This document shows positions 26,580-35,681 of a stretch of 64,000 nucleotides of DNA, in pieces. Position 1 is the stretch's first letter. The number at the start of each line of letters is the position of its first letter. Source of the DNA: Filobacillus milosensis (GTDB taxonomy: Bacteria; Bacillota; Bacilli; Bacillales; Alkalibacillaceae); contig NZ_SOPW01000001.1 of NCBI RefSeq assembly GCF_004402015.1, forward strand, positions 186,001-250,000, read 5' to 3'. Position numbers and translations under genes: made by a program. The notes beneath the pieces were generated by a model. It did no database searches. It was given only the letters and a program-made list of their open reading frames with translations, and was not told where the DNA came from.

Positions 26580-27884
26580 ATGGAAAGAGAAACTCAATAT
26601 AAAAAGAATAGCATCACACTTATTGGAGCAATTGGGCTAGGAACTGGCGTCATGATTAGTGCTGGTATTTTTGCCCTATTAGGTCAAGTTGCAGAACTAG
26701 GTGGTAAGTGGTTTCCGTTAATATTTATCTTAGGTGGAATAGTAACAGGTTTTAGTGCTTATTCTTACATTAAGTTAAGTAATGCTTACCCATCTGCTGG
26801 TGGAATTGGGATGTACTTAGTTAAAGAATATGGCAAAGGTACTTTGACAGCATTTGCTGCACTATTAATGGCCTTTTCTATGGTTATAAATCAAAGCTTA
26901 GTGGCTAGAACTTTTGGTAACTATACCTTACAGCTATTTGATGTAGGGGAGAATAGCTATTGGGTTCCCATATTAGGTGTTGGTTTACTCATCTTAGCAT
27001 TCCTAATTAATATATCAGGAAATAAATTTATTCAATCATTTACTTCTTTTGTATCCTTACTTAAAATCATTGGATTACTTATTTTTGCAGGTGCAGGGCT
27101 GATCGTTGCCAACTTTGCACTGAGTCCGGCTGAAAGTAGTGGACAAGCTCCAGATACAACTATTGCTGGGTTTATTGCTGCAATAGCATTGACGATATTG
27201 TCTTTTAAAGGATTTACAACAATTACAAATCAAGGTGCGGAAATTAAAAAACCAAAGAAGAATGTCGGACTAGCGATCATGTTTTCCATTATAATTAGTC
27301 TCATTGTATATATTTTATTAGCCTGGGCTGTCTCAAGTAATTTAGCATTAGATAAAATCATTGAGAAAAAAGACTATGCTCTGGCAGCCGCAGCTGAACC
27401 AGCTCTAGGCAACTTAGGTGTGTGGTTTACAGTGATTATCGCTATAATTGCAACTATTTCTGGAATTATAGCAAGTGTGTTTGCTGTTTCACGTATGTTA
27501 GCTATGTTAACCAATATGGATTTAATTCCACACAGTCATTTTGGAATGCCTGGACATATCCAAAGACACACTCTGGTTTACACTATTGTTGTTGCAATGG
27601 TATTAACTGTATTATTTGATTTGAGTAGAATAGCATCTATGGGCGCTATTTTATATTTGGTGATGGATATGATTATACATTGGGGTGTTTTAGTTAAACT
27701 AAAAGGGGAAATTCATGCCAATCGTTTTATAGTTAGTACGGCATTAATTCTAGATGGGATTGTATTAGCCGCATTCCTATGGGTGAAAATTCAATCAGAT
27801 ATTCTTATCGTTATTGTTTCAATCATAGTTATGATTCTAACATTTATTGGGGAGAAATGGTTTTTGAAGCTTAATCAAAGTTAA
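26580..27884 (+). CDS. APC-family amino acid permease
   Basis: This 434-aa protein has about twelve hydrophobic segments and the APC-family start NSITLIGAIGLGTGVMISAG, with GIFALLGQVAELGG following. Helix 6 and the loop after it read SFKGFTTITNQGAEIKKPKKN, typical of amino acid/polyamine transporters. The ATG at 26580-26582 is 5 nt after GGAGGTG; the upstream in-frame extension would run through the promoter. Substrate is unknown. It shares its upstream operator with the multicopper oxidase, so it is predicted to be switched on with the copper genes. Confidence 0.88.
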   Translation: MERETQYKKNSITLIGAIGLGTGVMISAGIFALLGQVAELGGKWFPLIFILGGIVTGFSAYSYIKLSNAYPSAGGIGMYLVKEYGKGTLTAFAALLMAFSMVINQSLVARTFGNYTLQLFDVGENSYWVPILGVGLLILAFLINISGNKFIQSFTSFVSLLKIIGLLIFAGAGLIVANFALSPAESSGQAPDTTIAGFIAAIALTILSFKGFTTITNQGAEIKKPKKNVGLAIMFSIIISLIVYILLAWAVSSNLALDKIIEKKDYALAAAAEPALGNLGVWFTVIIAIIATISGIIASVFAVSRMLAMLTNMDLIPHSHFGMPGHIQRHTLVYTIVVAMVLTVLFDLSRIASMGAILYLVMDMIIHWGVLVKLKGEIHANRFIVSTALILDGIVLAAFLWVKIQSDILIVIVSIIVMILTFIGEKWFLKLNQS

Positions 27885-27900
27885 ATATTTGATTCTGAAT

Positions 27901-27932
27901 AGCCACACATTCAACTAATTACATGTGTGGCT
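27901..27932. terminator. Hairpin between the permease and a small membrane protein gene
   Basis: The 10-bp stem AGCCACACAT/ATGTGTGGCT lies between two convergent genes. No proper T run follows on either strand, so it may be a weak terminator or only a 3'-end stabiliser. Confidence 0.5.
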
Positions 27933-28228
27933 TACAGAATTATTATAATCATTAAGATTATTGAAATGATTGAGATACATAACAAGCTAGTCCAGATCTT
28001 TAATAACTTTGATCCATTTTTTATTATTTCAATTGAATTTGACGATTTTATTTCTTTCTCTTTTTCATTTAGAGGTTGATTGTTCAACCTTTTTATTTTT
28101 GTAGTCCAAATTGTTTTTGCTTCTGCTGAGTACTGAAACCAATATATAAATATTATCCCACCTAAAATCATAGAGGTTTGTACGACATATTTAAGAATTA
28201 CTAATATGCTATCCAATGTATTGAGCAA
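27932..28228 (-). CDS. Small two-helix membrane protein, unknown function
   Basis: This 98-aa hypothetical protein has one hydrophobic segment at about 8-32 and another at about 77-98, with a charged middle part (QPLNEKEKEIKSSNS). I do not recognise the family. Start codon choice is uncertain: the frame opens with TTG at 28226-28228 directly after AGAAAGG, and another TTG lies four codons further on at a better distance. It is convergent with the permease gene; no clear promoter was seen. Confidence 0.5.
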   Translation of the reverse strand: MLNTLDSILVILKYVVQTSMILGGIIFIYWFQYSAEAKTIWTTKIKRLNNQPLNEKEKEIKSSNSIEIIKNGSKLLKIWTSLLCISIISIILMIIIIL

Positions 28229-28321
28229 CCTTTCTAGTATGTAGTATTACTAACTTTAAGTAACTAATATCTAATATATCAATCTTCAATAAAATTGTGG
28301 GAAGTTAATAAATTCCATTTA

Positions 28322-28357
28322 AACAACAAAAAAGGACTTAAAATGTCTAAGTCCTTT
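28322..28357 (-). terminator. Terminator of the YiaA/B-domain gene
   Basis: The perfect 10-bp stem AAAGGACTTA/TAAGTCCTTT (28331-28340 and 28348-28357) is followed by TTTGTTG on the minus strand, downstream of the stop codon at 28411. Confidence 0.75.
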
Positions 28358-28410
28358 CACGAATAATCCATTTATGTAGTTGGGTAATAATTAATAACTC
28401 GAATTCCAAA

Positions 28411-28881
28411 TTAATTCTTATTTCTTGCCAATTGTGTATCTCTAATGTTCTTCTGAATAGTAATTGCAGAAAATAAGCTAAGTACAAAAGCCATTCCATA
28501 AAACCCTTTTTCACTTAATGTAATACTCCCTGCATTGTATAAACCAATGGCCATTAAAGATATAGCTATAATTAAGGCAAACCAACTAACTCCATAATAA
28601 ACACTTGTTACAGGTATTCCCTCTTCTTTGTCTCTTACTGCTTTTTGAAGTGATACAGCAGCATATAAACCAAACATTAAAATTGCAAAATAATATCCTT
28701 TTTCGTTCAACTGCATGGTGGCATTATACAATCCAATTAAATAAGAAATCGCACCGATTAATAACGCTGACCAAGCTGCACCTTTGAAGGCAGCAGTTGG
28801 CTCACCTTCCAATCGCTTAATATCAGTTTTAATTTTCCCTTTTTCTTCTTTATCTAATACAACATTTTCTTGTTCAGACAT
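28411..28881 (-). CDS. YiaA/YiaB two-helix domain membrane protein
   Basis: This 156-aa protein contains two copies of the YiaAB two-helix unit: AWSALLIGAISYLIGLYNA-x10-YFAILMFGLYAAVSLQKAVRD and SWFALIIAISLMAIGLYNAG-x9-FYGMAFVLSLFSAITIQKNIRD, each ending in a conserved K-x-xRD. The internal duplication gives four membrane helices, with cytoplasmic charged ends. The function of the family is unknown. The ATG stands after a GGGGGAT ribosome binding site. It is probably monocistronic. Confidence 0.85.
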   Translation of the reverse strand: MSEQENVVLDKEEKGKIKTDIKRLEGEPTAAFKGAAWSALLIGAISYLIGLYNATMQLNEKGYYFAILMFGLYAAVSLQKAVRDKEEGIPVTSVYYGVSWFALIIAISLMAIGLYNAGSITLSEKGFYGMAFVLSLFSAITIQKNIRDTQLARNKN

Positions 28882-29005
28882 TGTAATATCCCCCTTTATT
28901 TAAAATACAAAATTATCTGTAAATATTATATATATACATTTTACCATAATTCTTCTCAACTGATATTACACTCTGACTATCTTTTTCATAACTCAACAGA
29001 AAATT

Positions 29006-29040
29006 AAAGTGACTAACATTTACTCTAGTCACTTTTTAAT
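29006..29040. terminator. Hairpin between pabBC and the YiaA/B gene
   Basis: The perfect stem AAAGTGACTA/TAGTCACTTT (29006-29015 and 29026-29035) has TTTTTAA on the plus strand and AATTTTC on the minus strand. It lies downstream of the minus-strand pabBC gene, so it most likely ends that transcript. Confidence 0.65.
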
Positions 29041-29061
29041 ATAGATTGTATTTAATGTTTT

Positions 29062-30795
29062 TCACAGACCCTCTATTTCTTTAACTCCCACCCATTCTCT
29101 TACACTGTTAATAAACCATAGCTGGTCTACTTTTGATAAGTCTGAAACTAATATAGAGCGCTCATTAATTTTATTTTTGTTTAACAAATGCTGCCTATAT
29201 GTACCAGCTAATAGACCATCAGAAATTGGCGGTGTATAGTATTGACCATCTAACTCATAAACTAAATTTCCATTGATAAACTCAGTGACAAACCCTTCCT
29301 CATTCCATAATAGGGTTTCGTCATAACCCTCTTCTTTATGCTTTTCATAATTCATACGTGAAGTGGTTTTGTGATAATATAAAACATCATTTTTATTGAT
29401 CGGTTTTTTAGATAATGCTGTTGTTAATTGCTTTGGAAACTCATATAATGGTTTGACTTCCAAATCAATTTTTCCATCTGCAGAGAGCAATAACCTTAGT
29501 TTGTAGTTACCATCTATATTTTTAGATGCTGTTTCAAATACTGCGTACTCAATTTCTTCTATTGAACACTTATATTGAAAATATTCAGCAGATTGACTTA
29601 GACGTTTTTTATGTTCACCCCAGAACATTAATTTTCCATCAATTATTTTCATTGTCTCAAGTAATTGAAAGTTATCAGGTGTTTGTTTTAATACTTGAGC
29701 TTTTGCAATGGTTTCATCGTATTCACCATCCGATGTTGAATCCCAAGTGATACCTCCACCCACTCCGTAGACCGCCTGCTTTTCAGTGTGATCAACCCAT
29801 ACCGTTCGTATTGGCACATTAAAAATTGCCTTTTGATCAGGTGTAACCATACCTACAGCCCCGCAATATACTTCTCTCGGCGAAGTTTCAAGCTGATTTA
29901 TTAATTCCATGGTACTTACTTTGGGTGCACCTGTAATGGATCCACAGGGGAAAATTGATTCAAAAATGTTCGTTAGCGAAATATCATCTCGTGTATCGGC
30001 TGTCACGGTTGATGTCATTTGATAAACCGTTGGATATGGTTCTATTTCAAATAAGTTCGGAACATTTACAGATCCTCGTTGTGCTATTTTTGATAAATCA
30101 TTTCTTAATAAATCCACAATCATAACATTTTCAGCCTTATCTTTTTCCGATTCACTTAATTGCTTTTTATTTACTTGATCTTCATCATAAGTTAGACCGC
30201 GTTTGTTTGTACCTTTCATCGGTTTAGTCTCAATTTGTCGACCATCCCATGAAAAAAATAATTCTGGAGAAACAGAAATAATTTCAAAGTTATCAAAATT
30301 CAAGTGGCAAGTATAATTTGCTTGTTGAGACTGTCTTAATTGTTCATACAGAGCACTCGTATTAAGGGATTCAAACTCAGCTAAAAGACGTAACGTATAA
30401 TTCACTTGATAACTAATCCCTTGTTTAATAGCTTCGTGAATTTGAGAAATAGCCTGATTATACTGATCACGCGACGTGTCACTTTCCCAAGTTAATTCAT
30501 GGTTAAATTCTTTTTCTACCTTGTAATCTTTACAATAATCTTTATAGATTCCAAAATAAACGAGTGGAAGTCTAGTTTCTTTAAACGTTTTCATCCTTGG
30601 GTTAAACGCAGGTGATGCTTCATAACTTACATACCCTACCGCATAGTAATTCTTCCTCGAGTATTTCTCTACTTTGTTTAATGCAGGAATAACTTCTTCA
30701 AGTTTATTCGCAATAACAAAATCAACTGGTTCTTCAAAAAGATATGTATTGTCCTCTAACCACTTTTGTTTAAAATGTAAAATTTGTTTAGACAT
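29062..30795 (-). CDS. Fused aminodeoxychorismate synthase component I and aminodeoxychorismate lyase (PabB-PabC)
   Basis: The 577-aa protein joins two folate-pathway enzymes. Residues about 1-355 are a chorismate-binding domain with KPMKGTNKRG, ENVMIVDLLRNDL, CGSITGAPK and GVGGGITWDS, lacking the usual long N-terminal region of anthranilate synthase I. Residues about 370-577 are a class IV PLP aminotransferase-like lyase, with the expected Lys in YYHKTTSRMNYE. Together they convert chorismate and ammonia (from PabA) to 4-aminobenzoate. B. subtilis keeps pabB and pabC separate. The start overlaps the pabA stop by 8 nt. Confidence 0.92.
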   Translation of the reverse strand: MSKQILHFKQKWLEDNTYLFEEPVDFVIANKLEEVIPALNKVEKYSRKNYYAVGYVSYEASPAFNPRMKTFKETRLPLVYFGIYKDYCKDYKVEKEFNHELTWESDTSRDQYNQAISQIHEAIKQGISYQVNYTLRLLAEFESLNTSALYEQLRQSQQANYTCHLNFDNFEIISVSPELFFSWDGRQIETKPMKGTNKRGLTYDEDQVNKKQLSESEKDKAENVMIVDLLRNDLSKIAQRGSVNVPNLFEIEPYPTVYQMTSTVTADTRDDISLTNIFESIFPCGSITGAPKVSTMELINQLETSPREVYCGAVGMVTPDQKAIFNVPIRTVWVDHTEKQAVYGVGGGITWDSTSDGEYDETIAKAQVLKQTPDNFQLLETMKIIDGKLMFWGEHKKRLSQSAEYFQYKCSIEEIEYAVFETASKNIDGNYKLRLLLSADGKIDLEVKPLYEFPKQLTTALSKKPINKNDVLYYHKTTSRMNYEKHKEEGYDETLLWNEEGFVTEFINGNLVYELDGQYYTPPISDGLLAGTYRQHLLNKNKINERSILVSDLSKVDQLWFINSVREWVGVKEIEGL

Positions 30796-31378
30796 GATTA
30801 ACTTTCACTCCGTGCTCTAGATCTAAAAAATTCTGCAGTAGTTGTTTTCCATGCTTTGTTAATATGGCTTCAGGATGATATTGTACCCCTTCAATTTGGT
30901 AGTGTTTATGTCGACATGACATAATCTCACCAGAAGATGATCTTCCTGTAACCATTAATTCTTCAGGAAAAGATTGCTCATCTGCAATTAAAGAATGATA
31001 CCGCGTAACTTGAAGAGGGGCATCTAAAGTGTTATAAATATATTTTCTATCATGCGTGATTTGGTCTATTCTGCCGTGCATTGGTCTGCTTGCTTCAATA
31101 ACACTCCCTCCAAAGGCTTCAACTATAATTTGAAAACCTAAGCATACACCTAGTAAAGGTACAGTCTCTTTAAGGGCATGTACCAAATTAATGGAATCTT
31201 TTTGTTCACTTGGATGACCTGGCCCCGGAGACAATATGACTGCCTGAGGATTTAATTTTTCTATATTAATGTCTGTTATGTCTTGATGGTGTATAACTTT
31301 GACGTCTTGTCCCGTTTCTTCCAAATAATGAACCAAATTATATGTAAATGAGTCCTCATGATCAATCATTAGAATCAT
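30788..31378 (-). CDS. pabA: Glutamine amidotransferase subunit PabA/TrpG
   Basis: This class I glutamine amidotransferase of 196 aa hydrolyses glutamine and passes ammonia to the PabB domain. The nucleophile Cys is in PLLGVCLGFQ, and the His/Glu pair is in EGVQYHPEA. The start chosen is the ATG at 31376-31378 (MILMIDHEDSFTYNLVHYL), preceded by AGAGG. The longer frame upstream has a hydrophobic, non-family N-terminus and no ribosome binding site. Overlap with pabB-pabC shows a coupled two-gene operon. It could also serve anthranilate synthase, as the amphibolic subunit does in B. subtilis. Confidence 0.92.
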   Translation of the reverse strand: MILMIDHEDSFTYNLVHYLEETGQDVKVIHHQDITDINIEKLNPQAVILSPGPGHPSEQKDSINLVHALKETVPLLGVCLGFQIIVEAFGGSVIEASRPMHGRIDQITHDRKYIYNTLDAPLQVTRYHSLIADEQSFPEELMVTGRSSSGEIMSCRHKHYQIEGVQYHPEAILTKHGKQLLQNFLDLEHGVKVNHV

Positions 31379-31462
31379 TGAAGTCCATCCTCTTCTAAAA
31401 AAGTAGATAATAAATCGCGCAAACTGAATAATATATCTGCATGATGCGCGAGATAAGATCAT

Positions 31463-31499
31463 AAATATAAAAACTCGAGGAAAGTATTTTTTCCTCGAG
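31463..31499 (-). terminator. Terminator of mdh
   Basis: The 10-bp stem CTCGAGGAAA/TTTCCTCGAG (31474-31483 and 31490-31499) is followed on the minus strand by TTTTTATATTTAT, downstream of the mdh stop codon at 31516. Confidence 0.9.
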
Positions 31500-31515
31500 C
31501 TTTATTATAACGTGA

Positions 31516-32463
31516 TTATTCATTATCAGCTAATACTTTCATGACATTTTTAACCGAATCAGCTGATTTGTCTAATTGAGCTTTTTCTTCTTCGTTTAAA
31601 TCGAGTTCAATGATTTTTTCAAGACCATTGCCCCCTAGGATTGTCGGTACACCCAAGTACATACCGCTATAGCCATATTCACCTTCTAGATAAGCTATAG
31701 ATGGCAGGATGCGACGTTGGTCTTTTAAGATAGCTTCGACCATTTCCGTAATTGAGGCAGCAGGTGCATAATAAGCTGAACCATTACCTAGCAGTCCAAC
31801 AATCTCACCGCCACCTTTACGTGTACGTTCAACAATTTCATCCAGGCGTTCTTTAGAAATTAATTTTTCTAATGGAATACCGCCTGCAAAAGAATAACGT
31901 AGCATTGGGACCATGTCATCACCGTGTCCACCTAACACAAAACCTGTGATATCTTTAACAGATACATTTAGTTCTTGTGCTACAAACGTACGGAATCGTG
32001 CTGTATCCAGCACCCCTGATTGACCGATTACTCGATTTTTAGGGAAACCGGCTTCTTGGAACACAGAATATGTCATAGCATCTACAGGGTTAGTTAGGAC
32101 GATAATAAAACAATCTGGTGAGTATTTAACAATTTCTTTAGTTACAGACTTCATAATCTTTGAGTTTGTTGCAACTAAATCATCACGACTCATTCCAGGT
32201 TTTCTTGCGATACCTGCAGTGATTACTACAACATCTGCCCCTTCTGTATCCTCGTAGTTTGACGTACCCATAATGTTGGAATCAAATCCTTGTACAGGAC
32301 TTGCCTCTAACATGTCTAATGCTTTACCTTTTGTTGGATCTTCCATGTCTGGAATATCAACTAACACAACGTCTGCTAATTCTTTTTGAGCTACCATGAG
32401 TGCTGTAGTGGCACCAGTAAAACCAGCGCCAATTACAGACACTTTTCTACGCTTAATTGTCAT
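31516..32463 (-). CDS. mdh: Malate dehydrogenase
   Basis: Mdh oxidises malate to oxaloacetate with NAD in the citric acid cycle. The protein starts [20 protein letters not shown], with the Rossmann GxGxxG and Asp (LVDIPD) for NAD. The catalytic His is in GGHGDDMVP, and the substrate Arg residues are in [11 protein letters not shown]. The ATG at 32461-32463 follows GGAGGAGGA; the in-frame ATG upstream overlaps that site. The predicted length is 315 aa. The gene forms the mdh end of a citZ-icd-mdh cluster read on the minus strand, as in B. subtilis, though phoPR is no longer next to it. Confidence 0.96.
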   Translation of the reverse strand: MTIKRRKVSVIGAGFTGATTALMVAQKELADVVLVDIPDMEDPTKGKALDMLEASPVQGFDSNIMGTSNYEDTEGADVVVITAGIARKPGMSRDDLVATNSKIMKSVTKEIVKYSPDCFIIVLTNPVDAMTYSVFQEAGFPKNRVIGQSGVLDTARFRTFVAQELNVSVKDITGFVLGGHGDDMVPMLRYSFAGGIPLEKLISKERLDEIVERTRKGGGEIVGLLGNGSAYYAPAASITEMVEAILKDQRRILPSIAYLEGEYGYSGMYLGVPTILGGNGLEKIIELDLNEEEKAQLDKSADSVKNVMKVLADNE

Positions 32464-32487
32464 TGGGTGTCCTCCTCCCAAATAATA

Positions 32488-33765
32488 TTAATCCATGTTC
32501 TTAATTAATTCGTCACCGAACTCAGAACACTTAACTTCAGTAGCACCGTCCATTAAACGAGCGAAGTCATAAGTTACAACTTTGCTTGCAATAGTTTTAT
32601 TCATTGCTTTATGGATTAGTTCACTAGCTTCTCTCCAGCCTAAGTGGTCTAACATTAAAGTACCAGATAGGATAACTGAAGATGGGTTAACTTTATCAAG
32701 ACCTGCATATTTTGGAGCAGTACCGTGAGTCGCTTCAAAAATAGCATGACCTGATTCGTAGTTAATATTCGCACCTGGTGCAATTCCAATTCCACCAACT
32801 TGTGCAGCTAGTGCATCCGAAATGTAGTCACCATTTAAGTTCATTGTTGCAACAACATCAAACTCTTTAGGACGAGTTAGAATCTGTTGTAGGAAGATAT
32901 CAGCAATTGCATCTTTAACGATGATCTTACCTGCATCTTCAGCTGCTTTTTGTGCTTGGTCTGCAGCTTCGCGTCCTTTATCTTCAACGATTTGGTCATA
33001 TTCTTTCCAAGTGAAGACTTTATCACCGTATTCACGCTCAGCAAGGTCATAACCCCATGCTTTGAATGAACCTTCAGTGAACTTCATAATATTACCTTTG
33101 TGTACTAGAGTTACGCTCTTCTTACCTTCATTTAAAGCGTACTCAATCGCAGAACGTACTAAACGCTCAGTACCTTCTTTTGAAACTGGCTTAATACCGA
33201 TACCTGAAGTCTCAGGGAAACGGATTTTGCTAACGCCCATTTCGTTTTGAATGAAGTTGATTACCTTCTTAACCTCATCAGTTCCTTCTTGCCACTCAAT
33301 ACCTGCATAGATATCTTCTGTGTTTTCACGGAAGATTTGCATGTCTACATCTTCAGGTCGTTTAACTGGAGATGGTACGCCTGAGAAGTGCTTAACAGGA
33401 CGTAAACAAGTAAATAGATCTAATTCTTGACGTAGAGCTACGTTTAAAGAACGAATACCGCCACCAATTGGTGTTGTTAGAGGTCCTTTAATTGCAATTT
33501 TGTAGTCACGAATCGTATCTAAAGTTTCTGCTGGTAACCATTCACCTGTGTTATCTTTAGCTTTTTGTCCAGCTAGAACTTCTTTCCATTCGATGCTTTT
33601 TTCACCGTTATATGCTTTATCTACTGCTGCTTCTAATACACGAGAAGCTGCTGCCCAGATATCTGGACCTGTTCCGTCTCCTTCAATGTAAGGAATAATT
33701 GCATTGTTAGGAACATTCATTTTCCCATTTTCAACTGTAATTTTTTCACCTTTAGTCAAAGTCAT
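32488..33765 (-). CDS. icd: Isocitrate dehydrogenase (NADP)
   Basis: Icd converts isocitrate to 2-oxoglutarate and CO2. The 425-aa protein has [14 protein letters not shown] near the N-terminus, the phosphorylatable Ser/Arg substrate site in [23 protein letters not shown], and DIYAGIEW; metal-binding aspartates lie in the [17 protein letters not shown] region, and [16 protein letters not shown] forms the NADP site. It lies 24 nt upstream of mdh and downstream of citZ. A GGAGGT ribosome binding site precedes the ATG. Confidence 0.97.
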   Translation of the reverse strand: MTLTKGEKITVENGKMNVPNNAIIPYIEGDGTGPDIWAAASRVLEAAVDKAYNGEKSIEWKEVLAGQKAKDNTGEWLPAETLDTIRDYKIAIKGPLTTPIGGGIRSLNVALRQELDLFTCLRPVKHFSGVPSPVKRPEDVDMQIFRENTEDIYAGIEWQEGTDEVKKVINFIQNEMGVSKIRFPETSGIGIKPVSKEGTERLVRSAIEYALNEGKKSVTLVHKGNIMKFTEGSFKAWGYDLAEREYGDKVFTWKEYDQIVEDKGREAADQAQKAAEDAGKIIVKDAIADIFLQQILTRPKEFDVVATMNLNGDYISDALAAQVGGIGIAPGANINYESGHAIFEATHGTAPKYAGLDKVNPSSVILSGTLMLDHLGWREASELIHKAMNKTIASKVVTYDFARLMDGATEVKCSEFGDELIKNMD

Positions 33766-33810
33766 AACCTCCTAGATTGCATATCATCTTTTTTTAAATT
33801 TAAACATCAC

Positions 33811-33832
33811 AAAAGCCGGTTAACCCGGCTTC
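33811..33832 (-). terminator. Short hairpin between citZ and icd
   Basis: The stem AAGCCGG/CCGGCTT (33813-33819 and 33825-33831) with a 5-nt loop is followed on the minus strand by TTTTGTG. It lies 6 nt downstream of the citZ stop codon and may reduce read-through into icd-mdh rather than stop it. Confidence 0.6.
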
Positions 33833-33837
33833 TGGAA

Positions 33838-34953
33838 TTATCGTTGCTCAATCGGGGTATAAGCTTGTTTGCTTGGACCCACATAGTCAGCACGTGGACG
33901 AATTAAACGGTTGTTTGCATATTGTTCTAGGATATGCGCTAACCAACCTGACACACGGCTAACAGCAAAAATAGGTGTAAATAAATCATGGTCAATACCT
34001 AAACTGTGATAAACAGATGCTGAGTAGAAGTCAACATTCGCTGGTAAACCTTTATTTTCTTTAATGTAATCTTCAATCTTAACCGACATATTGTACCAGT
34101 TAGAGTTACCAGTGATTTCTGTTAATTGTCTAGACATTTCTTTTAAGTGTTTAGCACGTGGATCACCATTTTGGTAAACACGGTGTCCCATACCCATGAT
34201 TTTTTCTTTATTAGCTAATTTTTCTTCAATGTAGTCTATTGCTTTATCTTCATCGCCAATCTCAGATAACATCTTCATTACACGTTCATTCGCTCCACCG
34301 TGTAATGGCCCTTTAAGTGCGCCAATTGCAGCTGTTACACCAGAATAAACATCTGATAGTGTAGCTACACATACACGTGCCGTAAATGTAGAAGCGTTTA
34401 GCTCATGATCGGCGTGTAATACTAATGCCTTATTAAATGCTTTAACTTCAATGTCTTTAGGTTCTTGTCCTTTTAACATGTATAAGAAGTTGGCAGCAAA
34501 ACCTAAGTCTTTCTTTGGCGATACAGGCTCTTCACCTTTACGAATGCGCCCGAATGCTGTTACGATTGTAGAAATTTTCGCTTGCAAACGAAGAGCTTTT
34601 CTGCGGTTAGCTTCTTCCTCCATAACATCAGCTTCATCATCATATAAACCAAGCATGGAAATAGCTGTTCTTAATGCAGCCATTGGATGAACTGTTGATA
34701 AATCATAAGATTTTAAATGATCAATAATTTCTTGAGGAAGGCTCATGTTGTCAGCTAGTTCTTGTTTGAAAGAATCTAACTCAGATTTCGTAGGTAATTT
34801 CTGATTCCAAAGTAAGTAAATAATCTCCTCGAAGCTTGAATTCTCAGCCAAATCATCAATATCATAGCCAACATATGTCAACTTGTCATCAATAATTGAA
34901 CTAATTGAAGATTCAGTTGCTACGATACCTTCAAGACCTTTAGGATTTGACAT
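33838..34953 (-). CDS. citZ: Citrate synthase
   Basis: CitZ condenses acetyl-CoA with oxaloacetate. The 371-aa protein shows the family's catalytic elements: HHGGANE-like motif LKGPLHGGANERVMKML, MGHRVYQNGDPRAKHLK and DFYSASVYHSLGIDHDLFTP with the catalytic Asp. The start chosen is the ATG at 34951-34953 (MSNPKGLEGIVATESS) after GGAGAGAG; an in-frame ATG further upstream is less well placed. It heads the citZ-icd-mdh cluster. A palindrome lies upstream and could be a catabolite or citrate-responsive operator. Confidence 0.96.
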   Translation of the reverse strand: MSNPKGLEGIVATESSISSIIDDKLTYVGYDIDDLAENSSFEEIIYLLWNQKLPTKSELDSFKQELADNMSLPQEIIDHLKSYDLSTVHPMAALRTAISMLGLYDDEADVMEEEANRRKALRLQAKISTIVTAFGRIRKGEEPVSPKKDLGFAANFLYMLKGQEPKDIEVKAFNKALVLHADHELNASTFTARVCVATLSDVYSGVTAAIGALKGPLHGGANERVMKMLSEIGDEDKAIDYIEEKLANKEKIMGMGHRVYQNGDPRAKHLKEMSRQLTEITGNSNWYNMSVKIEDYIKENKGLPANVDFYSASVYHSLGIDHDLFTPIFAVSRVSGWLAHILEQYANNRLIRPRADYVGPSKQAYTPIEQR

Positions 34954-34993
34954 AGTATCTCTCTCCTTTTCCACAATTTAATCATAGAGCAAT

Positions 34994-35013
34994 AAGTGTA
35001 TGTAAACACACTT
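34994..35013. promoter_or_regulatory. Palindrome in the citZ promoter region
   Basis: AAGTGT (34994-34999) and ACACTT (35008-35013) are perfect 6-bp arms around 8 bases containing TGTAAAC. In B. subtilis citZ is controlled by CcpA and CcpC. The match to a cre box is poor and no clear CcpC dyad (ATAA-N7-TTAT) was found, so the regulator is open. Confidence 0.3.
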
Positions 35014-35159
35014 TCATCTATTATTCCTCTAGCATTTGTCCCACAGACCATTATAAACAAATTTCAAATGAATGTGAAATCTTTCTGCCTAAAAATAATA
35101 TTATCTTTAAGATTTGCATAGATATTTATATATATTCCCTTTTAAAAATCGAAATAAAC

Positions 35160-35633
35160 TTAAGAGAATATTCTAATTATGGAGTCGACTACCTGCATAG
35201 CTAAATATGCTATTCCAGCTCCTATTAATGGTCCGACTGCCACACCTTGGAAGAAAACAACAGCTAATATGGTGCCTATTATGAGTGCTGCTGTTAAGTG
35301 CGGATCATTTGCTAATAATTGCAATCCATCTTTTGCAACGTAAGCCACAAACATACCTGCCGCTAATGCAATCCAAGCGTAGTATGATTTAATACTTTCT
35401 AATAATTCGTTAAAACCTATTTCTCCAGTAGCAATAGGTACTAATACCGCTACAGTAATAATAACTACCCCTATAAATAGCCCTTTTGCTTCTAAATAAG
35501 GAAATATTTTATCATCTAATTTTAATAATTTTATGCCTAATAAAATGTAAACGGCAATCAAAATTGCCTGGTTTTTTGCTATAAAACCAAGCCCTAATAG
35601 AATAAGTAAAAACAATGTTGATGATGACAGCAT
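35160..35633 (-). CDS. ytwI: DUF441 family membrane protein (YtwI)
   Basis: This 157-aa protein is nearly all hydrophobic, with about four to five membrane helices, and carries the DUF441/UPF0756 signatures FIAKNQAILIAVYILLGIKLL, ANDPHLTAALIIGT and VAVGPLIGAGIAYL. Function is unknown. The position next to citZ and divergent from ytvI is that of B. subtilis ytwI. No clear terminator follows before the citZ promoter region. Confidence 0.85.
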   Translation of the reverse strand: MLSSSTLFLLILLGLGFIAKNQAILIAVYILLGIKLLKLDDKIFPYLEAKGLFIGVVIITVAVLVPIATGEIGFNELLESIKSYYAWIALAAGMFVAYVAKDGLQLLANDPHLTAALIIGTILAVVFFQGVAVGPLIGAGIAYLAMQVVDSIIRIFS

Positions 35634-35681
35634 GAATTATCCCAACTTTCTATGCTATAAACGTTTGAAAGGAATATATAA

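Noticed and set aside
31379-31462. N-terminal extension of pabA
   Set aside because: The family begins MILMIDxxDSFTYN; the extension is not family-like and lacks a ribosome binding site.
34994-35013. Reading the citZ palindrome as a cre box
   Set aside because: It lacks the central CG and several other cre positions, so it is listed only as a palindrome of unknown use.
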